This document shows positions 25,195 to 33,145 of a stretch of 64,000 bases of DNA, in pieces. Source of the DNA: Rhizobium sp. BK399 (GTDB lineage: Bacteria; Pseudomonadota; Alphaproteobacteria; Rhizobiales; Rhizobiaceae); contig NZ_JACIAH010000001.1 in assembly GCF_014194695.1 (NCBI RefSeq), positions 434,001-498,000 of the forward strand, in the 5' to 3' direction. The notes under the pieces are model-generated. The model saw nothing but the letters and a program-made list of their open reading frames with translations. It was not told where the DNA came from and ran no database searches. Each line of letters begins with the position of its first letter. Position 1 is the first letter of the stretch. The translations under genes and the position numbers were made by a program.

Positions 25195-25353
25195 TCGACG
25201 CAACAACCTCAAGGGACCATTCAGCCACGCCGCGCAAGGGCAGCCCGCCAGTTCGTTTTGGCTGGGATATGCCGCCCCGTTCCGCCTGCGGCATTCCGCA
25301 TAGCTAGAATCAGTGGTAACCCTTTCAACTGATTTGTTTCTCAAGGGCGCATA

Positions 25354-25941
25354 GTGTTTCGGTTTCCTCTCTTCATAGCGATGACGCTGATTATCGCCTT
25401 TGGTGGCGGGATCATGATTTCGCTCTACGCGCTGAACGCGACGGCCGGTTTCGGCGCGATCAAGCTCGGCGCCTGGGAGGCTTTTCCCGAACTGCAAACA
25501 GAAAGCGCCGACCCCTATGCGAAGTCGCACCGGGCGCGTGCCGGGCGCCTGCTTTATGGAAATGCCGAAGGCCTGATGTTCACCGCCAAGGTCGACGATA
25601 ACGGCGACCGGCTGAACGCCGCCTGCAGCTACCGCATTACGGGACAGACGCCGCCCGCCCGTATCTGGACGCTGTTTACTGCCGACAACAGCGGCAACCC
25701 GGCGTCGCTGCGACCTGGGCTTCCGGGTGCGATGAATTCCTGGACGGTACTGCGGCAGGCCGACAGCAGCTTTACGGTCGAGATATCAGCGCATGCGCGC
25801 CCTGGAAACTGGCTGGCGCTGCCGGCCGCGGGCACCTTCCAACTCGTCCTGACCCTGTTCGATACCCCGACCGCCGGCAGCTCCGGTGTCATCGACCTTG
25901 CGATGCCCAAGCTAGAGAAGACCGGGTGCGGTAATGCTTAG
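25354..25941 (+). CDS. DUF1214 domain membrane-anchored protein
   Basis: The 195-residue product has an N-terminal membrane anchor or uncleaved signal (LFIAMTLIIAFGGGIMISLYAL), followed by a DUF1214 domain (ADPYAKSHRARAGRLLYGNAEG, ACSYRITGQTPPARIWTLF, WTVLRQADSSFTVEIS). The start is GTG at 25354 with weak spacing. It overlaps the following DUF1254 gene by 8 nt, and the pair looks like a split form of the two-domain proteins next door. It is divergent from the DUF1254 gene at 25114. Confidence 0.82.
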   Translation: MFRFPLFIAMTLIIAFGGGIMISLYALNATAGFGAIKLGAWEAFPELQTESADPYAKSHRARAGRLLYGNAEGLMFTAKVDDNGDRLNAACSYRITGQTPPARIWTLFTADNSGNPASLRPGLPGAMNSWTVLRQADSSFTVEISAHARPGNWLALPAAGTFQLVLTLFDTPTAGSSGVIDLAMPKLEKTGCGNA

Positions 25942-26488
25942 GATCTTGTTCGCCATCCTTGCGGGACTTTTCGGGGCGGCGCTGCTGCACCTGGTGATCA
26001 TCCTGTCACTGCCGCACTTTACCGGCAAGGACGCCGCGACCCGCGTCGCCTCCGAGGGCGACCTCGACAAGTTCTACCTGCTTGGCGCCACCGATGACGC
26101 CGCGGGCCTTTCCAACGACGATCCCTTTGTCCGCACCGCCGTCTGCTCGTTCGACATCGAGGAGGCGCCGGTTCGGCTGACCGCCAGAGGCAACGTGCCG
26201 TTCTGGTCGATCGCACTCTATGATGGCGCGTCGAACGAGGTCTTCAGTATGAATGACAGGACGTCGGTGGGAGGCGCGCTCGATATTCTGATCGGAACGC
26301 CGATCCAGCTGACCGAGCTTCGCAAGGCTTTGCCGCCGGATCTGCAAAAGACCATTCTCGTGGAAAGCCCTCGCTCAGAGGGCTATGCGGTGTTGAGGAC
26401 GTTGGCGCCCCAGACGAGCTTCGATGCAGCCGCGCGCAACTTCCTCGCGGAGGCCGGCTGCGACGAATATGCCGGCTCCTCGAACTGA
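25934..26488 (+). CDS. DUF1254 domain membrane-anchored protein
   Basis: A 184-residue protein with an N-terminal membrane helix (LFAILAGLFGAALLHLVIIL) and a DUF1254 domain (DPFVRTAVCSFDIEEAPV, PFWSIALYDGASNEVFSMNDR). The start overlaps the DUF1214 gene, so the two are translationally coupled and probably act together at the inner membrane or in the periplasm. DUF1214+DUF1254 pairs of this kind are common in rhizobial chromosomes. It converges on a 55-codon minus-strand gene. Confidence 0.82.
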   Translation: MLRILFAILAGLFGAALLHLVIILSLPHFTGKDAATRVASEGDLDKFYLLGATDDAAGLSNDDPFVRTAVCSFDIEEAPVRLTARGNVPFWSIALYDGASNEVFSMNDRTSVGGALDILIGTPIQLTELRKALPPDLQKTILVESPRSEGYAVLRTLAPQTSFDAAARNFLAEAGCDEYAGSSN

Positions 26489-26498
26489 AGCAATCTAG

Positions 26499-26666
26499 CT
26501 ATTTCTTGACTCGCGAAACCCGATCTCCGGACGCGCGCTTCGAACTCTCGGTCAGGCGCTCGTAGCGAACGCCGGTGAAAAGCAGGATCTGCGCCTCGAC
26601 TGGTTTTCTGCCCTTGCGGCGGCGCGTCTGGGACAGACGGTCCGCCAATGCGACGACTATTGCCAT
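26499..26666 (-). CDS. 55-aa conserved-looking basic small protein
   Basis: A short frame encodes a 55-residue basic protein with a helix (AIVVALADRLSQTRRRKGR) followed by KPVEAQILLFTGVRYERL and a Ser/Arg/Lys tail. The ATG at 26666 has GGAG 6 nt upstream (an in-frame ATG at 26678 lacks one). The QILLFTGVRYERL block looks like one I associate with short rhizobial hypothetical proteins. It is convergent with the DUF1254 gene, 10 nt between stops. Function unknown. Confidence 0.6.
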   Translation of the reverse strand: MAIVVALADRLSQTRRRKGRKPVEAQILLFTGVRYERLTESSKRASGDRVSRVKK

Positions 26667-27185
26667 TCTCGTCTCCATGCACGGCCCGAGACGGATGAAC
26701 TGCGAAATCTCACCCTGCCCGCCTATGCGAGCCAGCGCGTCCTATAAAGCCCGATCAGGCCCCCGAGGCATCCGCGCCTTTCTCACGGCACTGTTCGAAA
26801 TACCGTGATGTGAAACTCGACGACCGAAGCACTCGACCGCCGTGTTCATTTCCGAATTGAGACATATGACGGTTAACAGATGGTTAATTTCATGCGTGAA
26901 CATTAGCTTCTTCTACGACACGATATAAACGCGCTGTGCCGTGTTTTGGTTTCAAACGTCGCACAAGAAGATTCGGTCCACAACGGCGCAATGATATTAG
27001 CATTAATTCATATACTTAACGCAGGTTGTGCCGGCAAGGCCGGTTCGACCTCCGTCGACGGATTCGTGTCACGAAAATATCAATTGCGGTCGCCGGCAAT
27101 ACCGGTATGGTTGTGGCATCGTCGGCAAATCTGAGCCGGCCGGCTGGGCACTGTTCCATTCACAGCGAACAAGGAAGGGGCTGAA
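26667..27185. other. AT-rich intergenic region with CtrA-like box
   Basis: No gene is supported in about 500 bases. The part from 26810 to 27060 is clearly richer in A and T than the surroundings and contains the TTAA-N7-TTAA box at 26873-26887. It should contain the promoter of the 68-codon gene at 27186. Several short open frames here have no ribosome sites. Confidence 0.5.
26873..26887. promoter_or_regulatory. CtrA-like box TTAA-N7-TTAA
   Basis: TTAACAGATGGTTAA matches the CtrA consensus spacing exactly, in an AT-rich stretch about 300 bases before the 68-codon gene and about 200 bases behind the 55-codon gene start. The distance to either start is long, so the target promoter is not clear. 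Motif match only. Confidence 0.35.
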
Positions 27186-27392
27186 ATGTCTTTGCTTATC
27201 GGTTCGACATTTTCCCCCGAGGACCTGGATGTGCTTCGCCATGCACTCGATGCCTGGTGCCTGGAGAAGCGGATCGACATCAAGAGCGCCGAAGCCCAGT
27301 TGGCAGCATCCGCGGCACTGGACCTCTATCAGTCCGGAAATAACAGCGCCGAAAGACTTCTGGCGGCGCTTCGCGGGCATAAGGGATTGTAG
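27186..27392 (+). CDS. 68-aa hypothetical protein
   Basis: A 68-residue acidic, helical protein (FSPEDLDVLRHALDAWCLEKRID, SAEAQLAASAALDLYQSGNNS, LLAALRGHKGL) with a good ribosome site (GAAGGGGC, 6 nt before ATG). It reads like a small conserved rhizobial protein of unknown function. It is alone between two AT-rich regions, the upstream one with a CtrA-like box. I see no domain. Confidence 0.7.
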   Translation: MSLLIGSTFSPEDLDVLRHALDAWCLEKRIDIKSAEAQLAASAALDLYQSGNNSAERLLAALRGHKGL

Positions 27393-27592
27393 TTTCCCTC
27401 AGATATCGAACCTAATGAAGGCCACTGTCGTGCGCCGGACGACGTGGCACCTTCTGGCACAATTTTAATAAAGTCTTCAGTAACCATTAACCCTGCCCGT
27501 GTAGGATTTGTTCATAACCTATGTGGGGTAAGGGGCGTCCCTCCGCGTCCAGTCCTGCGACATCCCTTTTTGCGTTTCCAGGGTGTGTTCTT

Positions 27593-28606
27593 GTGCGTGA
27601 CCGGTTCAGAGACCTAGAGACCCCCTCCGCCAGCCGGAAGAAGGACGTGGTGCTCATGGCGACAGTCAGCAGCTTCGAGGGCTTGCAGCCGCCCACCCGT
27701 TCGGAACTGCGCCAATTCGCCGAACTCTTCACGCCACTGTTTCAGGCTTCCTCCGACGAGGCGCGGCGGCAGGCAGTGGCCGCCCTTTCGCAATGCCCGC
27801 AGATTCCGGCAGCCGTTGCGCTCTTCGTTGGCTGCCAGGCGATCGATATCGCCGCGCCTTTCCTCACCTCCTCGCCGGCGATTGACGACGAAACCCTGAT
27901 CACGATTGCGCGCACGCAGGGCAGCGCGCACATGAAGGCCATCGTCAGCAGAGAGGCTCTCTCCCCGCGGGTCATCGATGCCCTGGTCGGGCTGCGGCAA
28001 GCCGAACAGCGGCTGGCGGCCCCGCCGGAAGCCGAACCACCCAGTGTGGCGCCGGAACCACCGGCTGCGACCTCGCTCGAGGATATCGAAGCTGCCGCCC
28101 GCCGCGCCAGCGAAGAGGAAATGCGCAACCGGATCCGGGAGCTCGCTCGTCACGTCGCCAGCCCTGAAGGCGATCGGCTCGGACTGCGGCACCTCTCCCC
28201 AATCCAGGCTGCCCTCCTCGTCCGCTTTGCCCGCAACCGGGAGGCAACGCTTTTCGCCAAGGCGCTCGCCGATGGGCTTTCCGCCAGCCGCTGGCTAGCC
28301 GAGCGCATCTTGCTCGATATCTCGGGACAGCAGCTTGCGACCACGCTTATCAGTCTCGGCATGGATTTCCTCGACGCCGTCTTCGTTCTCGAGAAGCTGT
28401 ATCCGCACCTCGCCGAACCGCAGCATGGTGTAACGCGGGCCTGGATGGTGCTGGACGGACTCGATCCGGAAGAGTGCAATGCCCGCGTCGAAGCGTGGCG
28501 CCGCGCAGACAGCTATACCTACCTGCCGGACGAGGCAGAAACGGCCCGCTCGGGCCACGAGGTTCCTCCCACCCGCGACCGGCGCGTTATCGGCCGCACC
28601 CGCTGA
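27593..28606 (+). CDS. DUF2336 domain protein
   Basis: The product (337 residues from GTG 27593, or 316 from ATG 27656) is a helical repeat protein of DUF2336, with the blocks RSELRQFAELFTPLF, EARRQAVAALSQCP, LTSSPAIDDETLI and, after a Pro-rich linker (about 140-165), a second helical half. I prefer the GTG because the stretch VRDRFRDLE..SRKKDVVLMATV reads as coding. The family is alphaproteobacterial and of unknown function. It is followed by a convergent DUF1491 gene. Confidence 0.8.
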   Translation: MRDRFRDLETPSASRKKDVVLMATVSSFEGLQPPTRSELRQFAELFTPLFQASSDEARRQAVAALSQCPQIPAAVALFVGCQAIDIAAPFLTSSPAIDDETLITIARTQGSAHMKAIVSREALSPRVIDALVGLRQAEQRLAAPPEAEPPSVAPEPPAATSLEDIEAAARRASEEEMRNRIRELARHVASPEGDRLGLRHLSPIQAALLVRFARNREATLFAKALADGLSASRWLAERILLDISGQQLATTLISLGMDFLDAVFVLEKLYPHLAEPQHGVTRAWMVLDGLDPEECNARVEAWRRADSYTYLPDEAETARSGHEVPPTRDRRVIGRTR

Positions 28607-28612
28607 TCTTGG

Positions 28613-28969
28613 CTATAGCGGGTTCTCGCGCCCGCCGGCGAGTGGGACGATATCTCCGAGGTCTTCGGCTTCAAGCTCGACAATCCAGAGATCCGGGTCG
28701 AACTTCCGTTCCCGCTCAAGCATCTCCCTCACCTTATCAGGCTCAGCCCGCATCAAGCGCTGCTCGAACAGTCGCTCACCGCTCGTTTCGTCGTCGAAGA
28801 CGCTTTGCGGCGCCGGGCCATAAAGCGTTTCGAGTCCATCGCGAAAATGCTGGCGGATAAAAACGGCGCCTGCCTCGTCGGCGCCCTTTGCCTCGACAGC
28901 GGCGAAGTCGCCCTTGCCGAACACACGACGCACGAGGGCGGAAACGAAGATGTCGGTGCGCAATCTCAT
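28613..28969 (-). CDS. DUF1491 family protein
   Basis: A 118-residue protein with the DUF1491 pattern: MRLRTDIFVSALVRRVF at the start, GAVFIRQHFRDGLETLYGPAPQ in the middle and ERERKFDPDLWIVELE near the end. No function has been assigned to the family. It is convergent with the DUF2336 gene (6 nt between stops) and follows the PG-binding gene in the same direction, 49 bases away. Confidence 0.88.
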   Translation of the reverse strand: MRLRTDIFVSALVRRVFGKGDFAAVEAKGADEAGAVFIRQHFRDGLETLYGPAPQSVFDDETSGERLFEQRLMRAEPDKVREMLERERKFDPDLWIVELEAEDLGDIVPLAGGRENPL

Positions 28970-29018
28970 TCGCGAGCTATAGCAGACAAACCGCCGGCCG
29001 CAATGCTGCGACGGCCCT

Positions 29019-29948
29019 TCAGAGTGCTCCGATTTCCTTGAGCTTCTTCAGAACGGCCTCGCTTGGCTCGCCATTCTCCGGCAGGTTGTAGTGCTTCTGG
29101 AAATGCCGGATGGCGGTGCGGGTCTGTTCGCCGGGCACGCCGTCTACCCCGACGTTGGCGTAGGCCATGTTGCTCAGACCCTTCTGGATCTTCAGCACGA
29201 GATCGACGGTCGACAGCTCGGCCGACTGCGCCATTTTCTTCGCCGGTGTCGGAGCGGTCTTGATGGTCTTCTCGGCGCTGCGGATGGCAGCGGCGACCGG
29301 ATCCTCGGCCGACGCTTTCGACGTGACGTCCGCGGGCGGCTTTTCCAGCGGCACCGCAGAGGGCCCGACCGAGTCGGTCCTGAGCGCTGCCAGCACCACG
29401 GGCGTCGCATCGCCCGTTTGCGGCATGCCGACGGTTTCCTCGAAGAACAGGATCGCCGCGCTGGTGCGTGGACCGATGACCCCATCCGGCGTGCCGTTGT
29501 AGAGTCCTCGCCGCACCAGCTCAGTCTGGATGTCCATGACGATCTGGCTCGGTTGCTGACCACCAGGCGCTACCGGCGTCGCGTTCGTCTGCGTGGCGTC
29601 GGCCTCGTCCTGTCGTTCGATCTTGAAGGTGGTGACGTTGCCGCTGTGCTCCTCAACGGCCGGACGCGCGCCGAGCACGTTCGGGAACAGCGGATCGCGT
29701 GTGCGCAGAAAGGGGTGTGGGTGCGCGCCCGGCTGATACCAGAGGGCGTTGGCAGCAACGAAACTGAAGATGACCAGGAAGGCTGCGGTGCCGCCGGCGA
29801 CCGACGGGTTGCGGCCAATCACGCCGCCAAGCGCGCTTGCGCCCTGCAGCCCCAATCCGCCAACGACGGACGCCCCGGTGAGAAGCAGGCCCGGCCGTTT
29901 TTGCCGGCCCCGCCTTCCCTTAGGCGATTTTCGCTTGCTCGTGGCCAT
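29019..29948 (-). CDS. Membrane-anchored protein with two peptidoglycan-binding domains
   Basis: The 309-residue product has a basic N-terminus, a membrane segment at about 48-70 (GTAAFLVIFSFVAANALWY), a linker, then two PG_binding_1 domains: IQTELVRRGLYNGTPDGVIG (about 140-190) and IQKGLSNMAYANVGVDGVPG (about 250-305). It should sit in the inner membrane and touch the wall. The start at 29948 lies inside the 3' end of the kinase gene (29-nt overlap), so the two are one operon. A link between wall state and the kinase is inference. Confidence 0.85.
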   Translation of the reverse strand: MATSKRKSPKGRRGRQKRPGLLLTGASVVGGLGLQGASALGGVIGRNPSVAGGTAAFLVIFSFVAANALWYQPGAHPHPFLRTRDPLFPNVLGARPAVEEHSGNVTTFKIERQDEADATQTNATPVAPGGQQPSQIVMDIQTELVRRGLYNGTPDGVIGPRTSAAILFFEETVGMPQTGDATPVVLAALRTDSVGPSAVPLEKPPADVTSKASAEDPVAAAIRSAEKTIKTAPTPAKKMAQSAELSTVDLVLKIQKGLSNMAYANVGVDGVPGEQTRTAIRHFQKHYNLPENGEPSEAVLKKLKEIGAL

Positions 29949-31452
29949 CGAAAAGCCCCTCTTCCAAAACACCGACCGACGTCGGTGCAGCCTTCAGTCG
30001 CGGCGGGAACTCGACAAGATCGTTGCGGGCCGTGCCCGCAGCCGGAATGCCGGATCCGTCCGCTGCAATCGAAATCGTGATGATGGTGCCGGCGCCCGGC
30101 GTGCTGGCGATTGCGAAGTCGCCGCCATGCAGCGCCACCAAGCCCTTCACCAGCGACAGACCGAGCCCCGTCCCTTCGAATCTGCGGCTATAGTCGTTCT
30201 GGATCTGGACAAAAGGTTGGCCGAGCATTTCCAGCTTGTCGCCCGGAATGCCGATGCCGGTGTCGCTGACGCAGAGGTTCAGAACGCCGTCGCGCATCGA
30301 CGCATCGATCGAGATCGCACCGCCCGCATCGGTGAATTTCACGGCGTTGCCGACGAGATTGATGAGGATCTGCTGGATCGCGCGCTGGTCCGCGATCACC
30401 TCGTCAAGACCGCGCTGGACGCGGCTCGTCAGCGATACGCCCTTGGTTTTCGCCTGCAGCGCCAGCATCGCCTCGCAGGAACGAACGACCGACGCAATGT
30501 CGAACGGTTCGAGGCAGAGTTCGTAGCGACCGGCTTCGATCTTGCTCATATCCAGCATGGTGTTGACGACCGAGAGCAGATGCGCGCCAGAATCCCGGAC
30601 AAGGCCGACATACTCCCGCTGACGTTCGTTCTCGAACTTGCCGAAATACTCGCCGAGCAGGATGTCGGAGAAGCCGAGGATGGCATTGAGCGGCGTGCGC
30701 AGTTCGTGGCTGACGGCGGCAAGAAACCGCGATTTTGCATCGTTGGCCGAGCGGGCGTCGGCGGCGCGGTTCTGCGCCTCCTGCCGCAACTGCTGCTCCA
30801 ACGAGACATCGCGCAGCTGGGCAATCACGCTGAAGAGCACGCCGTCACTATCCTGACGCGCTGTCAGGTCGATACGCAGGTAGGCAAACTGTCTGTTGTC
30901 GCGCGAAACGGATGGCCGTTCGAGGCGCACGTCGACGGTCGCAGCCTCCTCGCCCTGGCGGAGCTGGTCCAGCGCCTGCAGAAAGAGGATGCGGTCGGAG
31001 ACATGGATCTGATCGACAAAGCCCTTGCCGATCGGATCGCGCATCCAGGCGAGATACTCCCGCTTGTCGCGACCGCCAACAGTGGTGACGTTGCCCTGCG
31101 GATCCATGAAGAAGGCAAGACCGGCGATTGCCTCCATGAAGAATTCTTCGGCAACGGGCGCGGCGGCTGCCGCCGTTGCGGTGCTCTGGCGCGACAGGGC
31201 AATGCTGCCCACAGCGGAGAACAGGAAGGCTGCGCAAACCGTCGTGACGCCGACAGGCAGCGCGATCGCGGGACTGGTAACGAAGGAGAGTCCAAAGGGC
31301 GCCGCAACGAGAGCGGCCGACGAGAGCAACGCCAATCGGCGCAGGATCATCAGTTCGCGCTGGCGCGCGGCTGCACCGCCTCCCGTCCGGGAGAGCCAGC
31401 TTCCAGCCGCCCGGTCCACGAGGGCTGCCGCCCGCTCTGCGATCTTACTCAT
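29920..31452 (-). CDS. Sensor histidine kinase, DivJ/PleC-like
   Basis: A 510-residue membrane kinase: two adjacent helices (about 38-58 and 63-86) with almost no periplasmic loop, a PAS-like region (100-215), HisKA with His249 in AAVSHELRTPLNAILGFSD, and an ATPase domain with N (LINLVGNAVKFT), G1 (SDTGIGI) and G2 (GTGLGLSLVKGL) boxes. The sequence around the His is that of kinases acting on DivK in rhizobial cell-cycle control; mucR lies about 3 kb away. I judge DivJ likely but not proven. The ATG at 31452 was chosen because the upstream extension to 31641 looks non-coding. Confidence 0.88.
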   Translation of the reverse strand: MSKIAERAAALVDRAAGSWLSRTGGGAAARQRELMILRRLALLSSAALVAAPFGLSFVTSPAIALPVGVTTVCAAFLFSAVGSIALSRQSTATAAAAAPVAEEFFMEAIAGLAFFMDPQGNVTTVGGRDKREYLAWMRDPIGKGFVDQIHVSDRILFLQALDQLRQGEEAATVDVRLERPSVSRDNRQFAYLRIDLTARQDSDGVLFSVIAQLRDVSLEQQLRQEAQNRAADARSANDAKSRFLAAVSHELRTPLNAILGFSDILLGEYFGKFENERQREYVGLVRDSGAHLLSVVNTMLDMSKIEAGRYELCLEPFDIASVVRSCEAMLALQAKTKGVSLTSRVQRGLDEVIADQRAIQQILINLVGNAVKFTDAGGAISIDASMRDGVLNLCVSDTGIGIPGDKLEMLGQPFVQIQNDYSRRFEGTGLGLSLVKGLVALHGGDFAIASTPGAGTIITISIAADGSGIPAAGTARNDLVEFPPRLKAAPTSVGVLEEGLFDGHEQAKIA

Positions 31453-31913
31453 TACACGCACGCAATACCCGCCCAAAAAAGGCTCTTTACCAAGGCGGAC
31501 AATAGGCCTTGGGCGCTTAAGGAAAGGATAAGGGAAAAGCCGCCTCCACACCTCAAAAGGGCGAAATGTCCCGTTTTCGAGCATCTGGAGGCGGCTTTGA
31601 TTTTTACGGTTAACGGGCGGTAAGCGACGGATTTCGCTCATATTTCAGCTCGTCGTTAACCTTTGTGGCAGCTTCGCCGCAAGGTTTGCCTGCAATTACA
31701 GGAGGTGGCCCGTTACATGCTTAACGAGGGTCGCTACAATTTGACTGAAATGCGGCGCAAATCCCGTTCATTAAAATTCGAGCTAAATTTGCCGCAAATG
31801 CCGACGAGTTTCGAAAACTGGCATTCGCAACTCTGCTCTAAGGTCAAAGCACACCGGAAGGCCGGACCGATTCGGCAGCAAGACCGAACGGGAAAACAGG
31901 ATGGGCAACGACG
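31453..31913. other. Divergent promoter region, kinase and DUF5330 genes
   Basis: About 460 bases without a supported gene. It is AT-richer at 31600-31830 and must hold the promoters of the minus-strand kinase operon and the plus-strand DUF5330 gene. A frame at 31663-31926 overlaps the DUF5330 start and has no ribosome site. No strong palindrome was seen. Confidence 0.45.
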
Positions 31914-32402
31914 ATGTGGTTTCTGATCAAAGGATCATTCTGGTTCGGACTTGTGCTCGTGCTCTTGTCGTTCTTCAGCGGCGAAAGCCCGACCAGCTCG
32001 CAACCGAAATTGCAGTTTTCCGACGCCTTTGTCGCTGCGACTGGCGCCTATGACTACGTGACCGGCATGTGCGGCGAGAAGCCGGAGGTCTGCGTCAAGG
32101 GTGCTGAGACAATGGCCGCGCTCGGTCAGCGGGCCCGTGAAGGCGCCCGTGTTGCCTACGAACTCCTCGACAGCCGCTTTGGCGACGACACGACCTCCAA
32201 GGCTGCTGTCGCTGCGAACGCCCCGGTCGCTCCTGTCGTGGCACTGGCGCCGTCGCATACGGAATCGCAGGTGCAGGAACGGACGGCAGCGCTGAACCAG
32301 CCGATGCCTTACCGCCCGCCGCTTGACGATGCCGATGAAGGCCTTTCCGACACCGTGACGACAGGCACGATTCCGCTGCCGACACCGCGCCCGGCCACCT
32401 GA
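31914..32402 (+). CDS. DUF5330 family membrane protein
   Basis: A 162-residue protein with one N-terminal membrane helix (MWFLIKGSFWFGLVLVLLSFF), a conserved block AFVAATGAYDYVTGMCGEKPEVC containing two Cys that may form a disulfide, a helix ALGQRAREGARVAYELLDSRF, and a Pro/Thr-rich tail ending LPTPRPAT. This matches DUF5330 of Rhizobiales. Function unknown. A strong hairpin terminator follows about 105 bases later. Confidence 0.85.
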   Translation: MWFLIKGSFWFGLVLVLLSFFSGESPTSSQPKLQFSDAFVAATGAYDYVTGMCGEKPEVCVKGAETMAALGQRAREGARVAYELLDSRFGDDTTSKAAVAANAPVAPVVALAPSHTESQVQERTAALNQPMPYRPPLDDADEGLSDTVTTGTIPLPTPRPAT

Positions 32403-32507
32403 GAATTTCGCGGGCTTTCCCGCAACCAAGCTTGCACCGGCGATCCGCGAAGCTGCGGAAAGTCCCGTGCCTGACGTGCCTGCCCTGTTTATTTTCAGCT
32501 TTTGCTG

Positions 32508-32545
32508 CGCCGCGAGGATGCCCATCCTTCGCGGCGTTTCTTTTT
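32508..32545 (+). terminator. Intrinsic terminator after DUF5330 gene
   Basis: A long hairpin with a stem of CGCCGCGA-GGATG against CATCC-TTCGCGGCG (one bulged T, 2-nt loop) is followed by TTTCTTTTT. It separates the DUF5330 transcript from the sufE-like gene, which starts 63 bases later. Confidence 0.85.
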
Positions 32546-32607
32546 AATGGTTCAAATCTGGCTGCGTTTCACCTATATGAAATCCTGATAACGAAAGGCC
32601 AGAATGC

Positions 32608-33030
32608 ATGACGTCCCTCGAGCAGATCCTCGAAGATTTCTCCTTCCTCGACGATTGGGAAGACCGCTATCGCTATGTGATCGAGCTCGGCAAGGCGCTT
32701 CCCGACCTTCCCGACGACAAAAAGACGTCGGCCAACAAGGTGATGGGCTGCGCCAGCCAAGTCTGGCTCGTTACGCACACCGATGGGGACCCTGATAATC
32801 CCCTCATGACCTTCGAGGGAGATTCCGACGCGCATATCGTGCGCGGGCTGGTGGCGATCGTGCTGGCGACCTATTCCGGCAAAACCGCCTCCGAGATCGC
32901 CGCGCTCGACGCTTTCGACGTGTTCTCGAAGATCGGCCTTGTCGAGCACCTTTCCTCGCAGCGCGCCAACGGCCTGCGCTCGATGGTCAACCGCATCCGC
33001 GAGGAAGCGCGCGTGCGCGCGGTGGCTTAA
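32608..33030 (+). CDS. sufE: SufE family Fe-S cluster assembly protein
   Basis: The 140-residue product has the SufE fold signature: FSFLDDWEDRYRYVIELGKALP at the N-terminus and the persulfide-accepting Cys48 in NKVMGCASQVW, with the HSR-type block in VEHLSSQRANGLRSMV. SufE takes sulfur from the desulfurase SufS and passes it to the SUF scaffold. The suf operon itself is not in the window; single sufE genes are common in rhizobia. The stop is fused to a RIME-type repeat. Confidence 0.92.
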   Translation: MTSLEQILEDFSFLDDWEDRYRYVIELGKALPDLPDDKKTSANKVMGCASQVWLVTHTDGDPDNPLMTFEGDSDAHIVRGLVAIVLATYSGKTASEIAALDAFDVFSKIGLVEHLSSQRANGLRSMVNRIREEARVRAVA

Positions 33031-33131
33031 AGCATGCCTCCCGAAAGTGGTCACCGGTTTCGGGATAAGACATGCGAGAAACAACTGGCTGAAGCGCATG
33101 AGCGAATCCGAAAGATCGCGACGCGCTTTAG
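33028..33131. repeat. RIME-type rhizobial intergenic palindromic element
   Basis: About 104 bases made of two palindromes. The first pairs GCATG..CCCGAAA with TTTCGGG..CATGC (33032-33075); the second pairs AAGCGC with GCGCTT (33092-33127). The ends are inverted (TAAAGC / GCTTTA). The order and wording match the rhizobium-specific intergenic mosaic element. It overlaps the sufE stop codon and could fold in the mRNA. Many copies should exist in the genome; this is the only one I see here. Confidence 0.8.
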
Positions 33132-33145
33132 CTGCGACCTCCTCA

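Noticed and set aside
29749..31623. 624-codon plus-strand open frame opposite the histidine kinase
   Set aside because: It runs antisense through kinase and PG-binding genes, with low-complexity Arg/Glu/Ala-rich translation and no ribosome site.
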